A DNA stretch of 64,000 nt from Candidatus Saccharimonadales bacterium (GCA_035317825.1 DATHGB010000020.1:32651-96650); one strand, 5' to 3'. Numbered from the stretch's first letter, positions 17,300 through 26,255 are shown. The notes: generated by a model not told the origin, from the letters alone. Numbers and translations: made by a program.

Positions 17300-18018
17300 T
17301 ACTTTCCACTCCCAGCTATCGCCTTGATAAACGCCGCCTCGACCGAATTTGTTCCAGTCGTTTTCAGAAGCTGCTCTTTACTGTCCGACCACAAAAGCTT
17401 GCCCTCGCGCATAAGAAGCAGCTGGTCGCAGCGTTCGGCCTCATCCATAACATGGCTTGAAACAAGCAGGGTTTTACCTTGTTTCGCTAGTTCCGCGAAA
17501 AGCTGCCATAATTCCCTTCGCAAAATAGGATCGAGCCCAACGGTTGGCTCATCCATAACCAGTACGTCTGGGTTGCCCAAAAGAGCAATCGCAAGTGAAA
17601 CGCGGGCACGCTCACCTCCTGATAATGTTTCGACAAGCTGCCCTTTTTTACTTTCAAGATGTACGGCATTCATAACTTCGTCAATTTGTGATTTTTTCGC
17701 TTTTGCAAGCGTGGCAAAATAACGCAGGTTTTGTCCAACCGTCAGATCAGTATATACGGCTGGACTTTGCGTAACATAGCCAATGCGAGGACGGAGTGTT
17801 TTACTTCCTGCTGGCTGTCCAAAAACCGTAAGGTTTCCACTTGAGAGTTTTTGCACCCCGACGATCGATCGCATGAGTGTCGTCTTGCCAGATCCGCTAG
17901 GCCCAATAAGTCCCGTGAGCCTACCTGCATGAACGGTAAAATTAAGATTAGCCAAAATAGCGCGGCCAGCTTTTTCAACGATTACGCTACTACCGACAAG
18001 ACTTGGGTTTTGTTCCAT
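17299..18018 (-). CDS. ABC transporter ATPase, partner of the ABC-2 permease
   Basis: 239 residues. Walker A GPSGSGKTTLMRS (about 36-48), Q-loop region YVTQSPAVYTDLTVGQN, signature LSGGERARVSLAIALL (about 128-143), Walker B VLVMDEPTVGLDP and switch SSHVMDE. It energises the permease encoded immediately downstream. A TACTAT box (18025-18030) ends 6 nt before the ATG and no Shine-Dalgarno sequence is present, consistent with a leaderless start. Confidence 0.93.
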   Translation of the reverse strand: MEQNPSLVGSSVIVEKAGRAILANLNFTVHAGRLTGLIGPSGSGKTTLMRSIVGVQKLSSGNLTVFGQPAGSKTLRPRIGYVTQSPAVYTDLTVGQNLRYFATLAKAKKSQIDEVMNAVHLESKKGQLVETLSGGERARVSLAIALLGNPDVLVMDEPTVGLDPILRRELWQLFAELAKQGKTLLVSSHVMDEAERCDQLLLMREGKLLWSDSKEQLLKTTGTNSVEAAFIKAIAGSGK

Positions 18019-18030
18019 ATCTTTATAGTA

Positions 18031-18729
18031 CTACTTTTGGTGTGCACGCGGTACGACAACTAGCGTAAGTACGATCGCTAGAATCACTGCAAACCCACAC
18101 ATAATCGAAGGAATACCGGCGATCGTAGACGGATCAATAATAGTTGCAGCCGTCGTAGGAACAATGAATGCAAGATACCCGATAGCAAGCGCACGGAGTG
18201 CTTGTTTTTTAGACTTAGACTTCACTGTCATACTTGCTTTCCATGAGTACACTACGCTAAGCGCTAAGAAGCCGTAATAGTATGCAGCATACAATTTGAC
18301 TGCCCACGGAGCTATCGAAAAGATAACATAGTTACCAAGACATTCCTGACCTGTCATACCATGGCCAGAGAATAAGAAGAAGCATGCGAATGCGATCCCT
18401 GTAGCGTACGCCAGACCGACAAGAAGCGGCTGTTTTTGACCAGCCAAACGCGTCGCTAAATGAAGTCCTAGCGGTGGTAGAAACGTAATCGCTACGTAGC
18501 CAATACGCGCCCAGGTTAGGCTGTCGACTCCCCAGGCGGTTTCACAGACGTTATATTCTGCAAGTTGAAAAAGTGCCAGTCCTAAAAGAATCAGAACCGC
18601 TAAACGCGAAATAGGTGTCAGCTTATAACGCCCTATGACGTATAGCGCAAAGACGACTTCAATAATAAACGTCGCCAACATAATTGGAGGTGAGAAGCAG
18701 TAGAGTCTGTCGGTTTTAAGTACACGCAC
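18031..18729 (-). CDS. Seven-helix membrane protein, function unknown
   Basis: 232 residues, about seven hydrophobic helices, ending VVPRAHQK. The architecture recalls the 7TM sensor module found at the N-terminus of some histidine kinases, but no kinase domain follows. Four cysteines are near predicted helix ends (YNVCETAW, GQECLGN). I favour the GTG at 18727-18729 because TATAGT (18737-18742) ends 7 nt upstream; an ATG at 18681 is an alternative. It is 12 nt upstream of the ABC ATPase gene and may be a sensor or accessory for that transporter. Confidence 0.65.
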   Translation of the reverse strand: MRVLKTDRLYCFSPPIMLATFIIEVVFALYVIGRYKLTPISRLAVLILLGLALFQLAEYNVCETAWGVDSLTWARIGYVAITFLPPLGLHLATRLAGQKQPLLVGLAYATGIAFACFFLFSGHGMTGQECLGNYVIFSIAPWAVKLYAAYYYGFLALSVVYSWKASMTVKSKSKKQALRALAIGYLAFIVPTTAATIIDPSTIAGIPSIMCGFAVILAIVLTLVVVPRAHQK

Positions 18730-18805
18730 TTTCTCAACTATACCATAAGCATAAAATGCACCGCGTATTTTCGAAGGATCATGCTCATTCTGCTATCATA
18801 AAAGA

Positions 18806-19215
18806 ATGAAAAGCTCGCTCGAACATCCCGCGCTCAATCTAAAAAACGACAAACCCCTAGTTTATACCGCGATGTCAAAACATCTGTTCTACTATCGGAT
18901 GTTTATTTCCGTATTCGTCCTAGACATGGTGGTGTTCCGTTAAACCCTTTTATGGTTTTTGACTTCTTTTTACTAGATGCGGTTGATCGCGATCTTGTGC
19001 GTGAAGGAAATAATAACCTCGTAAAACGATGTGATGAGATTTGGGTATTTGGTGCAGTCAGTAATGGCGTGTTGGCTGAAATTCAAATTGCAAAAGAACA
19101 AGATAAACCCGTCCGTTATTTCGCGATAGAAAAGCGACATAAAATCGTTGGGACAACTAAAGATAAAGTCAAGATGGAAGACGAAGTGGCTTCTATGAAA
19201 GATCTCCTAGCCTAG
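18806..19215 (+). pseudogene. Frameshifted gene, nucleoside deoxyribosyltransferase-like protein
   Basis: Two overlapping frames make one protein if a single base is added near 18923-18925. Frame 1 (18806-18922) gives LVYTAMSKHLFYYRMFISVFVL, then after GA plus a missing base the +1 frame continues HGGVPLNPFMVFDFFLLD and later LVKRCDEIWVFGAVSNGVLAEI. The joined product would be about 136 residues. NNNLVKRCDEIWVFG and SxGVLAEI resemble the nucleotide-binding loops of 2-deoxyribosyltransferase-like/DUF4406-type proteins; this is my inference. TGC-TATCAT ends 6 nt before the ATG. The shift could be a real mutation or a sequencing error; no slippery site is visible. Confidence 0.75.
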
Positions 19216-19688
19216 TTGCCAGCTTCAAGTTCAAGAAGATATTTTTTACTTTCAACTCCGCCCGCATAGCCGCTAATGCCGCCACTGGTCGTACTAACCC
19301 GCTGACACGGCACAATGATACAAAGCGGATTACTACCAACCGCCGTACCGACGGCCCGAACTGCTTTTGGCCGTCCCACTTTTTCAGCAACCTCCTTATA
19401 GCTTAGCCTCTGATTATAAGGAATTTCCGAAATCACCTTCCAGACAAGGTTTTGAAATTCCGTACCGCTCCTTTTCGTTTTTACATCGAAAGTTTTACGA
19501 GTTCCTGCAAAATATTCGTTTATCTGACGAGTAACACTTTCAAATTTAGAAGAATCTCTAACCCAATCAGCGCCTGGTTCTGGAACTTTTTTGTACGCTT
19601 TCCAGTAAACACCCGTGATATTCTCGCCATCACCCGTCAGTAATAATTCGCCTGTAGGCACGACTGATTCCGTATAGTATACCGGCAT
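19212..19688 (-). CDS. ogt: O6-methylguanine-DNA methyltransferase (Ogt/MGMT) with a PCQR active site
   Basis: 158 residues. The helix-turn-helix region with RLSYKEVAEKVGRPKAVRAVGTAVGSNP (about 92-119) precedes the acceptor motif VPCQRV (Cys128, codon at 19305-19307), then GGISGYAGGVESKKYLLELE. The family transfers the methyl group from O6-methylguanine to this cysteine in a suicide reaction. Nearly all members read PCHR; here His is replaced by Gln (CAG), which removes the His of the Glu-His-water-Cys network. The C-terminal Glu of LLELE is kept. The gene directly follows DUF1653 (TAG then ATG, no gap) at the end of the lemA-htpX-ligA operon. Confidence 0.9.
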   Translation of the reverse strand: MPVYYTESVVPTGELLLTGDGENITGVYWKAYKKVPEPGADWVRDSSKFESVTRQINEYFAGTRKTFDVKTKRSGTEFQNLVWKVISEIPYNQRLSYKEVAEKVGRPKAVRAVGTAVGSNPLCIIVPCQRVSTTSGGISGYAGGVESKKYLLELEAGN

Positions 19689-19934
19689 CTAGTCCTCGAC
19701 TTTCTTAAATCGTGGTATCTTTTTACCATCAGCCTCCACATCTTCAATAAACATGTTGTATGGCCGCACCCACACTTCAGGCTTACCCGTGTCATTATAG
19801 AGGCGTCTGTAAACAACAAACCATTCTAAGGTTTCACTATTACAGGCAAGATCAATAACCTCATATGGATCGCCTTTGTAGTGTCTGTATTTACCTCGTA
19901 TCAATTCTGGCTTGGAAGTAAACTGATCACGCAT
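19689..19934 (-). CDS. DUF1653 family protein
   Basis: 81 residues. It matches the DUF1653 pattern closely: IRGKYRHYKGDPYEVIDLA, SETLEWFVVYRRLYND and WVRPYNMFIEDVEADGKKIPRF. The fold is a small beta-barrel; its function is not established, though it is often found near nucleotide-sanitation genes. Here its ATG overlaps the stop of rdgB (TAATG) and its stop touches the ogt start. Confidence 0.9.
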   Translation of the reverse strand: MRDQFTSKPELIRGKYRHYKGDPYEVIDLACNSETLEWFVVYRRLYNDTGKPEVWVRPYNMFIEDVEADGKKIPRFKKVED

Positions 19935-20557
19935 TAAACTTCTTTTTTCAGTATTTCAAATAACTTTTTAAATGCTGTTTCGCGGTGAGGTAACACGCGC
20001 TCATCGGGTGAGAATTCTTCAAATTTCCAAAGAGGCATCTCGGGTTGGCCATCAGCAATAAACAACCTTCGAAAGGGCACTCCCTCTCGTCTTGTTGCCT
20101 CGGGCAAGGGTTTTTCGAGTATCCGGCCCGGCAATTCACCAGTTACAATACGTATGTCGCTACCATTAATCGAATACGCTACCGCGCTTTTGAACCGTGC
20201 TGTTCTTTTTTCTTTCGCAATGCCATACAGGCGTCCGAGAGCGTAGCCAAATACTTCATCATCAGACATTTTATACCCTAGCCAGCGCCGTGTGTGGATA
20301 CCTGGTTCACCGCCAAGTGCGTCAATTTCAATTCCGGTATCATCACCAATAATAATGAGGTTTTTTGCTGCTGGCTGATCAAGATATGCTTCGACTTTTA
20401 AGCGCGCGTTGGTTTCATAGTCATTACCCGTCTCTTCTACGTCTACGGGTGTGAGGCCCGCTTCTGACGGGCTAAGGATTTCCATGCCAAAATTTGAAGC
20501 GAAATTTCGAACTTCATTTATTTTTCCAGGGTTTTCCGTTGCAAAAACTATTTTCAT
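19934..20557 (-). CDS. rdgB: XTP/dITP pyrophosphatase (Ham1/RdgB)
   Basis: 207 residues. The N-terminal substrate loop reads FATENPGKINEVR (about 5-17), and IIGDDTGIEIDALGGEPGIHTRRW (about 69-92) is the metal-binding block with the conserved acidic residues. The enzyme hydrolyses deaminated purine triphosphates to keep them out of DNA. The C-terminal part deviates from bacterial RdgB (REGVPFRRLFIADGQPEMPLWKFEEF instead of the usual GYDPVF segment), so substrate range may differ. The start overlaps ligA's stop by 4 nt (ATGA). Confidence 0.85.
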   Translation of the reverse strand: MKIVFATENPGKINEVRNFASNFGMEILSPSEAGLTPVDVEETGNDYETNARLKVEAYLDQPAAKNLIIIGDDTGIEIDALGGEPGIHTRRWLGYKMSDDEVFGYALGRLYGIAKEKRTARFKSAVAYSINGSDIRIVTGELPGRILEKPLPEATRREGVPFRRLFIADGQPEMPLWKFEEFSPDERVLPHRETAFKKLFEILKKEV

Positions 20558-22593
20558 TTTTCACCTATCACTTTCAAGAATTCTTCTTCGTTTATTACTT
20601 TCGTGCCGTAACCCTCAGCTTTTTTGAGTTTGCTTGCTCCTACGTTTGCTCCCGCGACAAGATAATGCGTATCCTTAGCAACGCTTGTCTGGAATGTTCC
20701 CCCAAGAGCACGGATTCTATCAGCTGCAACGTCACGGCCCATCGATTCAAGCGTTCCGGTTACTACGAAATTCTGCCCGACCAGTTTACCTGTTTTTTGT
20801 TCATAATGCGGTTGAACGCCTAGTTTTTTAAATTTCTTAAGAAGTTGGATATTATCCTCATCGGCGAACCACGCGGCAACACTCTCGGCTACTACTTCGC
20901 CTACTCCTTCGACGTCTTTTAGATCATCGATCGTCGCATGTTGGATGTTGTCAAGCGACCCGAAGCGATTTACGAGATCAATTGCCGTCTGCGTCCCGAC
21001 ATGACGAATCCCCAGGCCATATACGAACCGCTCTAACGGCGGCGTCTTTTTAGCAGTGATCGCATCCGCTAATTTCCGGGCGGAAATTTCAGCGAAACGG
21101 TCAAGCTCGAGTAGTTGTTCTTTTGTGATCGTATAAATATCCGCTAGATCATGTACGAGTCCCGCATCAACAAGAGCAACAACGTTTTTTTCACCCATGC
21201 CATCAATATCAAGTGCTCCTTTAGAAGCAAAGTGTTGCAAGGCCCGTTTCAGCAGTAGCGGGCCACTTGCCCCTTTCACCCGGTATACCGCTTCGCCTTC
21301 TGGCCGAATAAATTCTAGTTCAGGATACTGACGATATAGTTCGGCTGGATAATCAAAGGGTTTCGTATGCTTAGGCCTAAGTTCTAAAAGTACCGATTCG
21401 ACCTGAGGAATAATATCCCCGGCCTTGAAAATAACAACCGTATCGCCAACACGAATGTCTTTTCTGGCAATTTCGTCGGCGTTATGTAGGCTGGCGTGCT
21501 GAACGGTCGTACCTGCAATCTGAACAGGATTAAAGACCGCCACGGGTGTTGCAGCACCCGTACGTCCAATACTAATCACGATGTCACGCACGATTGTCGT
21601 GGCTTGTTCGGCAGCATATTTATATGCCACGGCTCCGCGCGGACTTTTACCAACGGTTCCAAGCTCGGCAAATTGCGCACGATCATTTACTTTAATAACT
21701 GCTCCATCGGTATTAAACGGTAAGTCATGCCGTTTCTGATCCACTTCATCAATAAAATGCATCAGTTTATCAATATCCGTGAAGGTACGCGATTGATGGC
21801 TTGTCATTACGCCAAGCTCACTCATCATTTCATATGACTGCTCATTTGTTTTTACTTCGCCCGCGTTATCACGCAAAAGATCATATCCGACGAATTGCAG
21901 CGGACGCTCCGCGACAAGTTTTGGATCAAGTTGACGAATTGTACCTGCGGCTAAATTACGGGGATTTTTAAACTCGGGAAGATCTTGTTTTTTACGGGCA
22001 ACGTTCAATCTATCGAAATCTTTTTTGAACATGACAATCTCGCCGCGAATTTCCGTACGACCCTTTAAAAGATACGGGAACTCTTTGCTTTCACGCAGCC
22101 TGAGAGGGACGTTGTTAATAGTGCGGACATTCATCGTGACGTCCTCACCTATACGGCTGTCTCCCCTAGTGACGGCAGTCGTCAGTATTCCGTCCTGATA
22201 AATCAAAGAACAAGCCAATCCGTCCATTTTGATATCACAGAAAAATTCATGCTTGCTGCCAGGCAGTAATTTATCCATTCGCACAACCCACGCCTCGACT
22301 TCTTTACGGTTAAAGACATCGTTCAGGCTAATCATTGGCACTTTATGGGTCACCTTGACGAATTTATCCAGGGCCACGCCGGCAACGCGCTGTGACGGGC
22401 TATCAGCCGTGATTAGTTCCGGATAAAGCTCTTCCAGTTCGGTTAGTTCGTGCTTTAGACTATCAGCTGCCGCTTCACTCATCGTTGAATCATTCAAGAC
22501 ATGGTAGTGATAACGATAATCGTTAATGAGCTGGCGTAGCTTCTCTATACGTTCACGCGCCTGTGATTTGCTAAGCTGGGGCTGCGTCATCAT
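20554..22593 (-). CDS. ligA: NAD-dependent DNA ligase
   Basis: About 679 residues from the ATG at 22591-22593 (the next codon is also ATG); an earlier ATG at 22641 would run far into the upstream gene and adds non-homologous sequence. Domains in order: Ia NAD-binding (YHYHVLNDSTMSE), adenylation with the active lysine in DIKMDGLA (about residue 120), OB fold (RTGAATPVAVFNPVQI), zinc-finger region (about 411-450), HhH repeats (DIDGMGEKNV, DVEGVGEVVAES) and a C-terminal BRCT. The zinc-finger region has none of the usual four cysteines. It joins Okazaki fragments and repair nicks. It overlaps the upstream membrane-protein gene by about 23 nt. Confidence 0.96.
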   Translation of the reverse strand: MMTQPQLSKSQARERIEKLRQLINDYRYHYHVLNDSTMSEAAADSLKHELTELEELYPELITADSPSQRVAGVALDKFVKVTHKVPMISLNDVFNRKEVEAWVVRMDKLLPGSKHEFFCDIKMDGLACSLIYQDGILTTAVTRGDSRIGEDVTMNVRTINNVPLRLRESKEFPYLLKGRTEIRGEIVMFKKDFDRLNVARKKQDLPEFKNPRNLAAGTIRQLDPKLVAERPLQFVGYDLLRDNAGEVKTNEQSYEMMSELGVMTSHQSRTFTDIDKLMHFIDEVDQKRHDLPFNTDGAVIKVNDRAQFAELGTVGKSPRGAVAYKYAAEQATTIVRDIVISIGRTGAATPVAVFNPVQIAGTTVQHASLHNADEIARKDIRVGDTVVIFKAGDIIPQVESVLLELRPKHTKPFDYPAELYRQYPELEFIRPEGEAVYRVKGASGPLLLKRALQHFASKGALDIDGMGEKNVVALVDAGLVHDLADIYTITKEQLLELDRFAEISARKLADAITAKKTPPLERFVYGLGIRHVGTQTAIDLVNRFGSLDNIQHATIDDLKDVEGVGEVVAESVAAWFADEDNIQLLKKFKKLGVQPHYEQKTGKLVGQNFVVTGTLESMGRDVAADRIRALGGTFQTSVAKDTHYLVAGANVGASKLKKAEGYGTKVINEEEFLKVIGEK

Positions 22594-23707
22594 CAACGAC
22601 CTTCCGATACAGCAAATACACATAGCTAGCCATCCAGACAACCGATAGTGAACTCATAATGAGTAACGAAAGAGGCACGATTGGCATCCAGGAAATAGCC
22701 GGCACGACTGTTTTGATCCATCCGTCCAACAGGATGATCGGTATCATTACAACCATCCATACGGAGCCGACAAAGATTACGCCCCATAGAAGTCGTAGTA
22801 AAATCCTAATGCGTCTTCCGATTACAAGATCACCTGCGATCCGCAGCGCTTTTACCGGATACATTCCTGGTAATGTCACCACGACTAGCGCCATAAACGT
22901 ACTTGTCATCCAATAGAGTGAAAGTGCAATCAGCAGTAAGGCAAAGGCCCAGAATACCATTGACTCAACGCCCCCTTCCAAAAGACCCGTATTCAACGCG
23001 GCAGCAAGTGCGATAACAACGACGGCCACGGGCAATAGCTGAAGGACAGTCACTAAACTAACTAAGAACGTAGGAATAATAGGCGAACCAGAGCTATACA
23101 CACCATCGCGCAATCTTGGCTTTTGCCCAGCAAGAATCGCACGTAAAAGCCAGACAGTCGTTAACCACGTAAAAAGAAGTGCAAGAATTGTTAAGACAAT
23201 CTGCTGGATACCCATGTTGGTAGCCTGCGCGGAATTAAGGCCTCCCGTGACGCTTGCCGCCAAAAGTAAGCCAGCCTTTGTCAGCCCGTCTAAACTACCC
23301 GATAGCAGCTCCTTATTATCCGTTTCGAGTGATGAACTTAGCTGTAAATACGTCTGCTGGGATGCAAGGCCAACGAACAATGCGCTAAGGATACCGTAAA
23401 TAATAACGATACCAATAAATAATTTTTTCTGTGAGCCAAGGGTCTTTAGCACGTAATACGTGAACGAAAAATATCCTGGCATCTTCAATGGCCGTACATA
23501 GTCGCGACGCCTAGTTCGCCTAAAACTCCGGTGCGGTCTGCGCGCAAGAAAATCCTGCGTACGAAACTTAAGTTTTGCAAACGTTGTCTTGAATGTCGAG
23601 CCTGCACTACGAGGTTGAATTTTCTTCGTTTCCGTAACTACTTTTTCTTTTTTATTTTTTGGGGTAGTTTTACGTTTCACGGTTTCAGTTTTTTTAGCAG
23701 CAGGCAT
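22571..23707 (-). CDS. Multi-helix membrane protein with basic N-terminus
   Basis: 378 residues. A Lys/Arg/Thr-rich cytosolic N-terminus (about 1-75, including KLKFRTQDFLARRPHRSFRR) leads into about six membrane helices. A conserved-looking amphipathic loop, YPVKALRIAGDLVIGRRIRIL, sits between the later helices, as in DUF975-type or glycerophosphodiesterase-membrane-domain proteins. No family is certain. It is 14 nt after htpX and overlaps ligA, within one operon. It could help membrane homeostasis with LemA/HtpX, judged by neighbourhood only. Confidence 0.7.
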   Translation of the reverse strand: MPAAKKTETVKRKTTPKNKKEKVVTETKKIQPRSAGSTFKTTFAKLKFRTQDFLARRPHRSFRRTRRRDYVRPLKMPGYFSFTYYVLKTLGSQKKLFIGIVIIYGILSALFVGLASQQTYLQLSSSLETDNKELLSGSLDGLTKAGLLLAASVTGGLNSAQATNMGIQQIVLTILALLFTWLTTVWLLRAILAGQKPRLRDGVYSSGSPIIPTFLVSLVTVLQLLPVAVVVIALAAALNTGLLEGGVESMVFWAFALLLIALSLYWMTSTFMALVVVTLPGMYPVKALRIAGDLVIGRRIRILLRLLWGVIFVGSVWMVVMIPIILLDGWIKTVVPAISWMPIVPLSLLIMSSLSVVWMASYVYLLYRKVVDDDAAPA

Positions 23708-23721
23708 AATGTAGAATCTCG

Positions 23722-24600
23722 TTAAAATTTATTGGCGTTATTACGGAGGCGGGCAATACGCATTTCAAGCGGCGGATGCGTGCTAAATAAGTTATTGAAA
23801 AAACCTTTCTTGAGCGGATTATTGAAAAAGAGATGTGCCGTAGCGCCATGCTGTTGTTTCATTGGTTGCCCGTACTGCTGTAATTTCCCGAGAGCGCTTG
23901 CTAGGCCCTCTGAGTCACGGGTTGTCATAACTCCGCTGGCGTCAGCGAGATATTCACGCTGCCTGCTTACGGCCATCTGAATAATCGCCGCAATGATAGG
24001 GGCGAGAATAATAAGGACCACTCCGACTATCAGAACAATAGGACTTGTATTGTTTTCTCGCCTGTCACCTCCGAAAAAGAACATCCTCATCGCGATATCG
24101 GATAAAAGCGCGATAGCGCTCACAAGGCCAAAAGCAATCATGCTTACGCGGATATCGTAGTTGCGTACGTGACCAAGCTCGTGTGCCATGACCGCTTCTA
24201 GTTCGCGGTCATTCATGATATCCATAATGCCAGTGGTTGCCGCGACAATTGCGTGTTTCGGATCGCGGCCAGTCGCAAAGGCGTTAGGGGCCGGATCATC
24301 AATCATGTAGACCTTTGGCGTAGGAATACCCGTGGTAATTGCCAGGTTTTCAACAATTCGGTACAATCTTGGATTATCCTTTTTTTGAATCTCTTTCGCG
24401 CCAGTCATCGCTATGGCTAGTTTGCTTGCGGCATAATACTGGATTAAAGCATATACGAATGAAACACCTATTACCCAATAGGTAATATTAGCGTCTCCAT
24501 AGTACATGCTAACGAGCCAGCCAATTGCACCGATAATGCCAACAAACGCTGCCATGATGAACAGCGTGTTACGTTTGTTGGCGGCGATGGCACTATACAT
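23722..24600 (-). CDS. htpX: M48 membrane metalloprotease HtpX
   Basis: 292 residues. Two N-terminal helices (about 12-55) are followed by the zinc site HELGH (about 139-143), two further helices (about 160-215), and the third ligand region QREYLADASG (the Glu of the M48 fold). The C-terminus reads FSTHPPLEMRIARL, a family hallmark. The protease degrades damaged membrane proteins. AGGAG lies 12 nt before the ATG. It follows lemA by 40 nt, a pairing common in many bacteria. Confidence 0.95.
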   Translation of the reverse strand: MYSAIAANKRNTLFIMAAFVGIIGAIGWLVSMYYGDANITYWVIGVSFVYALIQYYAASKLAIAMTGAKEIQKKDNPRLYRIVENLAITTGIPTPKVYMIDDPAPNAFATGRDPKHAIVAATTGIMDIMNDRELEAVMAHELGHVRNYDIRVSMIAFGLVSAIALLSDIAMRMFFFGGDRRENNTSPIVLIVGVVLIILAPIIAAIIQMAVSRQREYLADASGVMTTRDSEGLASALGKLQQYGQPMKQQHGATAHLFFNNPLKKGFFNNLFSTHPPLEMRIARLRNNANKF

Positions 24601-24640
24601 TTAAGTAAAACTCCTATGAATCAACGTCTGGTAGAATAAA

Positions 24641-25204
24641 TTAGAATTTGACGTCAACAGGTTTGTCGACCGTTGCCATGTCTTCGACTTCAAAGAATTC
24701 ACGTTCTTTAAAACCAAGCATTCCAGCGAAAACATTGTTTGGGAAAACCTGTATCTTAGTATTTAGATCACGAACCCCACCGTTATAAAAGCGGCGTGAT
24801 GCTTGGATTTTGTCTTCGGTGTCGACTAGTTCTTGTTGTAGCTGCAAGAAGTTCTGGTTAGCTTTTAGGTCCGGGTACGCTTCGGCAACCGCAAACAAGC
24901 TTTTTAGCGCTCCTTCGAACATGTTTTCAGCTTCAGCTGTTTCTTTAACGCCCTTAGCATTTAATGCGTTCGCTCGCGCCTCGGTGACTTTTTCAAATAC
25001 GCCAGATTCGTGCGCCGCATAGCCCTTCACGCTGTTAACAAGATTCGGGATCAGATCAAGACGTCGCTTAAGCTGAACGGTAATGTCACTCCATGCCTCA
25101 TCAACACGTATTTTTAGTGTTACAAGTCCGTTATATGTTGCCCATAGGAATATCCCAAGCACCACAATAACCCCTATAACGATCCACAGCCATAAAAATT
25201 CCAT
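24641..25204 (-). CDS. lemA: LemA family protein
   Basis: 187 residues. One N-terminal helix (about 3-25) is followed by the LemA helical domain: NGLVTLKIRVDEAWSDITVQLKRRLDLIPNLVNSVKGYA, then YPDLKANQNFLQLQQELVDTEDKIQASRRFYNGGVRDLNT, closing with FPNNVFAGMLGFK and FFEVED. The role is unclear; it is probably a membrane-anchored adaptor for the HtpX-type protease. TGC-TATAAT is present upstream, with AAGGGG about 10 nt before the ATG. It is the first gene of a seven-gene operon ending at ogt. Confidence 0.95.
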   Translation of the reverse strand: MEFLWLWIVIGVIVVLGIFLWATYNGLVTLKIRVDEAWSDITVQLKRRLDLIPNLVNSVKGYAAHESGVFEKVTEARANALNAKGVKETAEAENMFEGALKSLFAVAEAYPDLKANQNFLQLQQELVDTEDKIQASRRFYNGGVRDLNTKIQVFPNNVFAGMLGFKEREFFEVEDMATVDKPVDVKF

Positions 25205-25331
25205 TCTTATAATCCCCTTATAGTCTCAAGTAATATGTGCCTTCATTATAGCATTTTTATAAGAAAAATTCGATAGGCCGTATTTGTTATTTCGCTTACA
25301 CCCGGGGGACACCGTACTCGTTTAGCAAACT

Positions 25332-26255
25332 CTATATGCCCTGTCTTTCAAGCCTATAAACCTGATCAGGAATAGCAACCCGGTCATTTCTGATACGCTG
25401 AATGAAGATCAACGAATCAAGCAAGGGTGCTTCGCTTATTTCAAAACGCCCATCGGTCAACTCGGCAATCTCTTTCCAGTGTTTTTCGCCAAACATTTCA
25501 CGCACCTGGCGGATGGTCATATAATCCGAATCAAAATATAGGTATGGCCGCGGTTGCACCTCGCAAAATAACTGCCAGTTTGAAGCTTTATAGCTTGATC
25601 CATGAAAAGCAAGGTTCTGGTCTACGGCCGTCGTGAGCAACTCTACTTGGGGATGGTTTTGGCGCAGATCAAGACGCACTCTGGAAAGGAGGGCGGAGAT
25701 GCTATTTTTTGGGGCCTGATCAAATACATACACCCTGGAAATATCCATAACGGCGGCTTGTGGCACGCCTACCCTCTGTAAGATAATCTGCGCAAGGTTT
25801 TCCCACTGAAGCGGAGAAACGGTACATGCCGCTAGCGGCAACCCGGTCTTGGGGTGAAACAATGCATAAGCCATAGAGTCTTGCCGATACGACCTCAGGT
25901 AATGCAGGTGGCCGAATATAGCCTCAGCCGTATCTGAATCCAACGGACCAAACACTAACTCGGACACGCGATCAATGCCTGTTGGCCAATCACCGCCATC
26001 TGACTCAAACTCACGCATGTCTTCTCGCAACTTTATGGCCATGCTATGGACTTCTTCCTTTAAGCCCACTAGCGATATGCTATCGTCAGCTTTAGCAATT
26101 CTCGGTATCTGCATCAATGAAAGTACTGTTAGCGCACGTCCTGGCACTTTCACATCATGAGCAATCTGATCTATGATTCCAGCAAAAACATCGTCAAGAG
26201 ATCTGCATGCAGATATAGTCGTCGTAGATGAACTTAACTGCTTCGTTAATGTCAT
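25332..26255 (-). CDS. GNAT-like protein resembling Mom-type DNA-modification enzymes
   Basis: 307 residues, soluble. Residues about 130-240 read AYALFHPKTGLPLAACTVSPL, MDISRVYVFDQAPKNSISALLSRVRLDLR, and later AVDQNLAFHGSSYKASNW. The order (regulatory strand with ISR, APKNSxS followed by a helix, then D...HGxxYxASNW) recalls the phage Mom / GNAT-like fold, in which an acyl-CoA-type or glycyl-derived group is added to adenine in DNA. The first 120 residues are helical and unfamiliar. Assignment is by pattern only. It stands alone next to three tRNA genes. Confidence 0.5.
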   Translation of the reverse strand: MTLTKQLSSSTTTISACRSLDDVFAGIIDQIAHDVKVPGRALTVLSLMQIPRIAKADDSISLVGLKEEVHSMAIKLREDMREFESDGGDWPTGIDRVSELVFGPLDSDTAEAIFGHLHYLRSYRQDSMAYALFHPKTGLPLAACTVSPLQWENLAQIILQRVGVPQAAVMDISRVYVFDQAPKNSISALLSRVRLDLRQNHPQVELLTTAVDQNLAFHGSSYKASNWQLFCEVQPRPYLYFDSDYMTIRQVREMFGEKHWKEIAELTDGRFEISEAPLLDSLIFIQRIRNDRVAIPDQVYRLERQGI

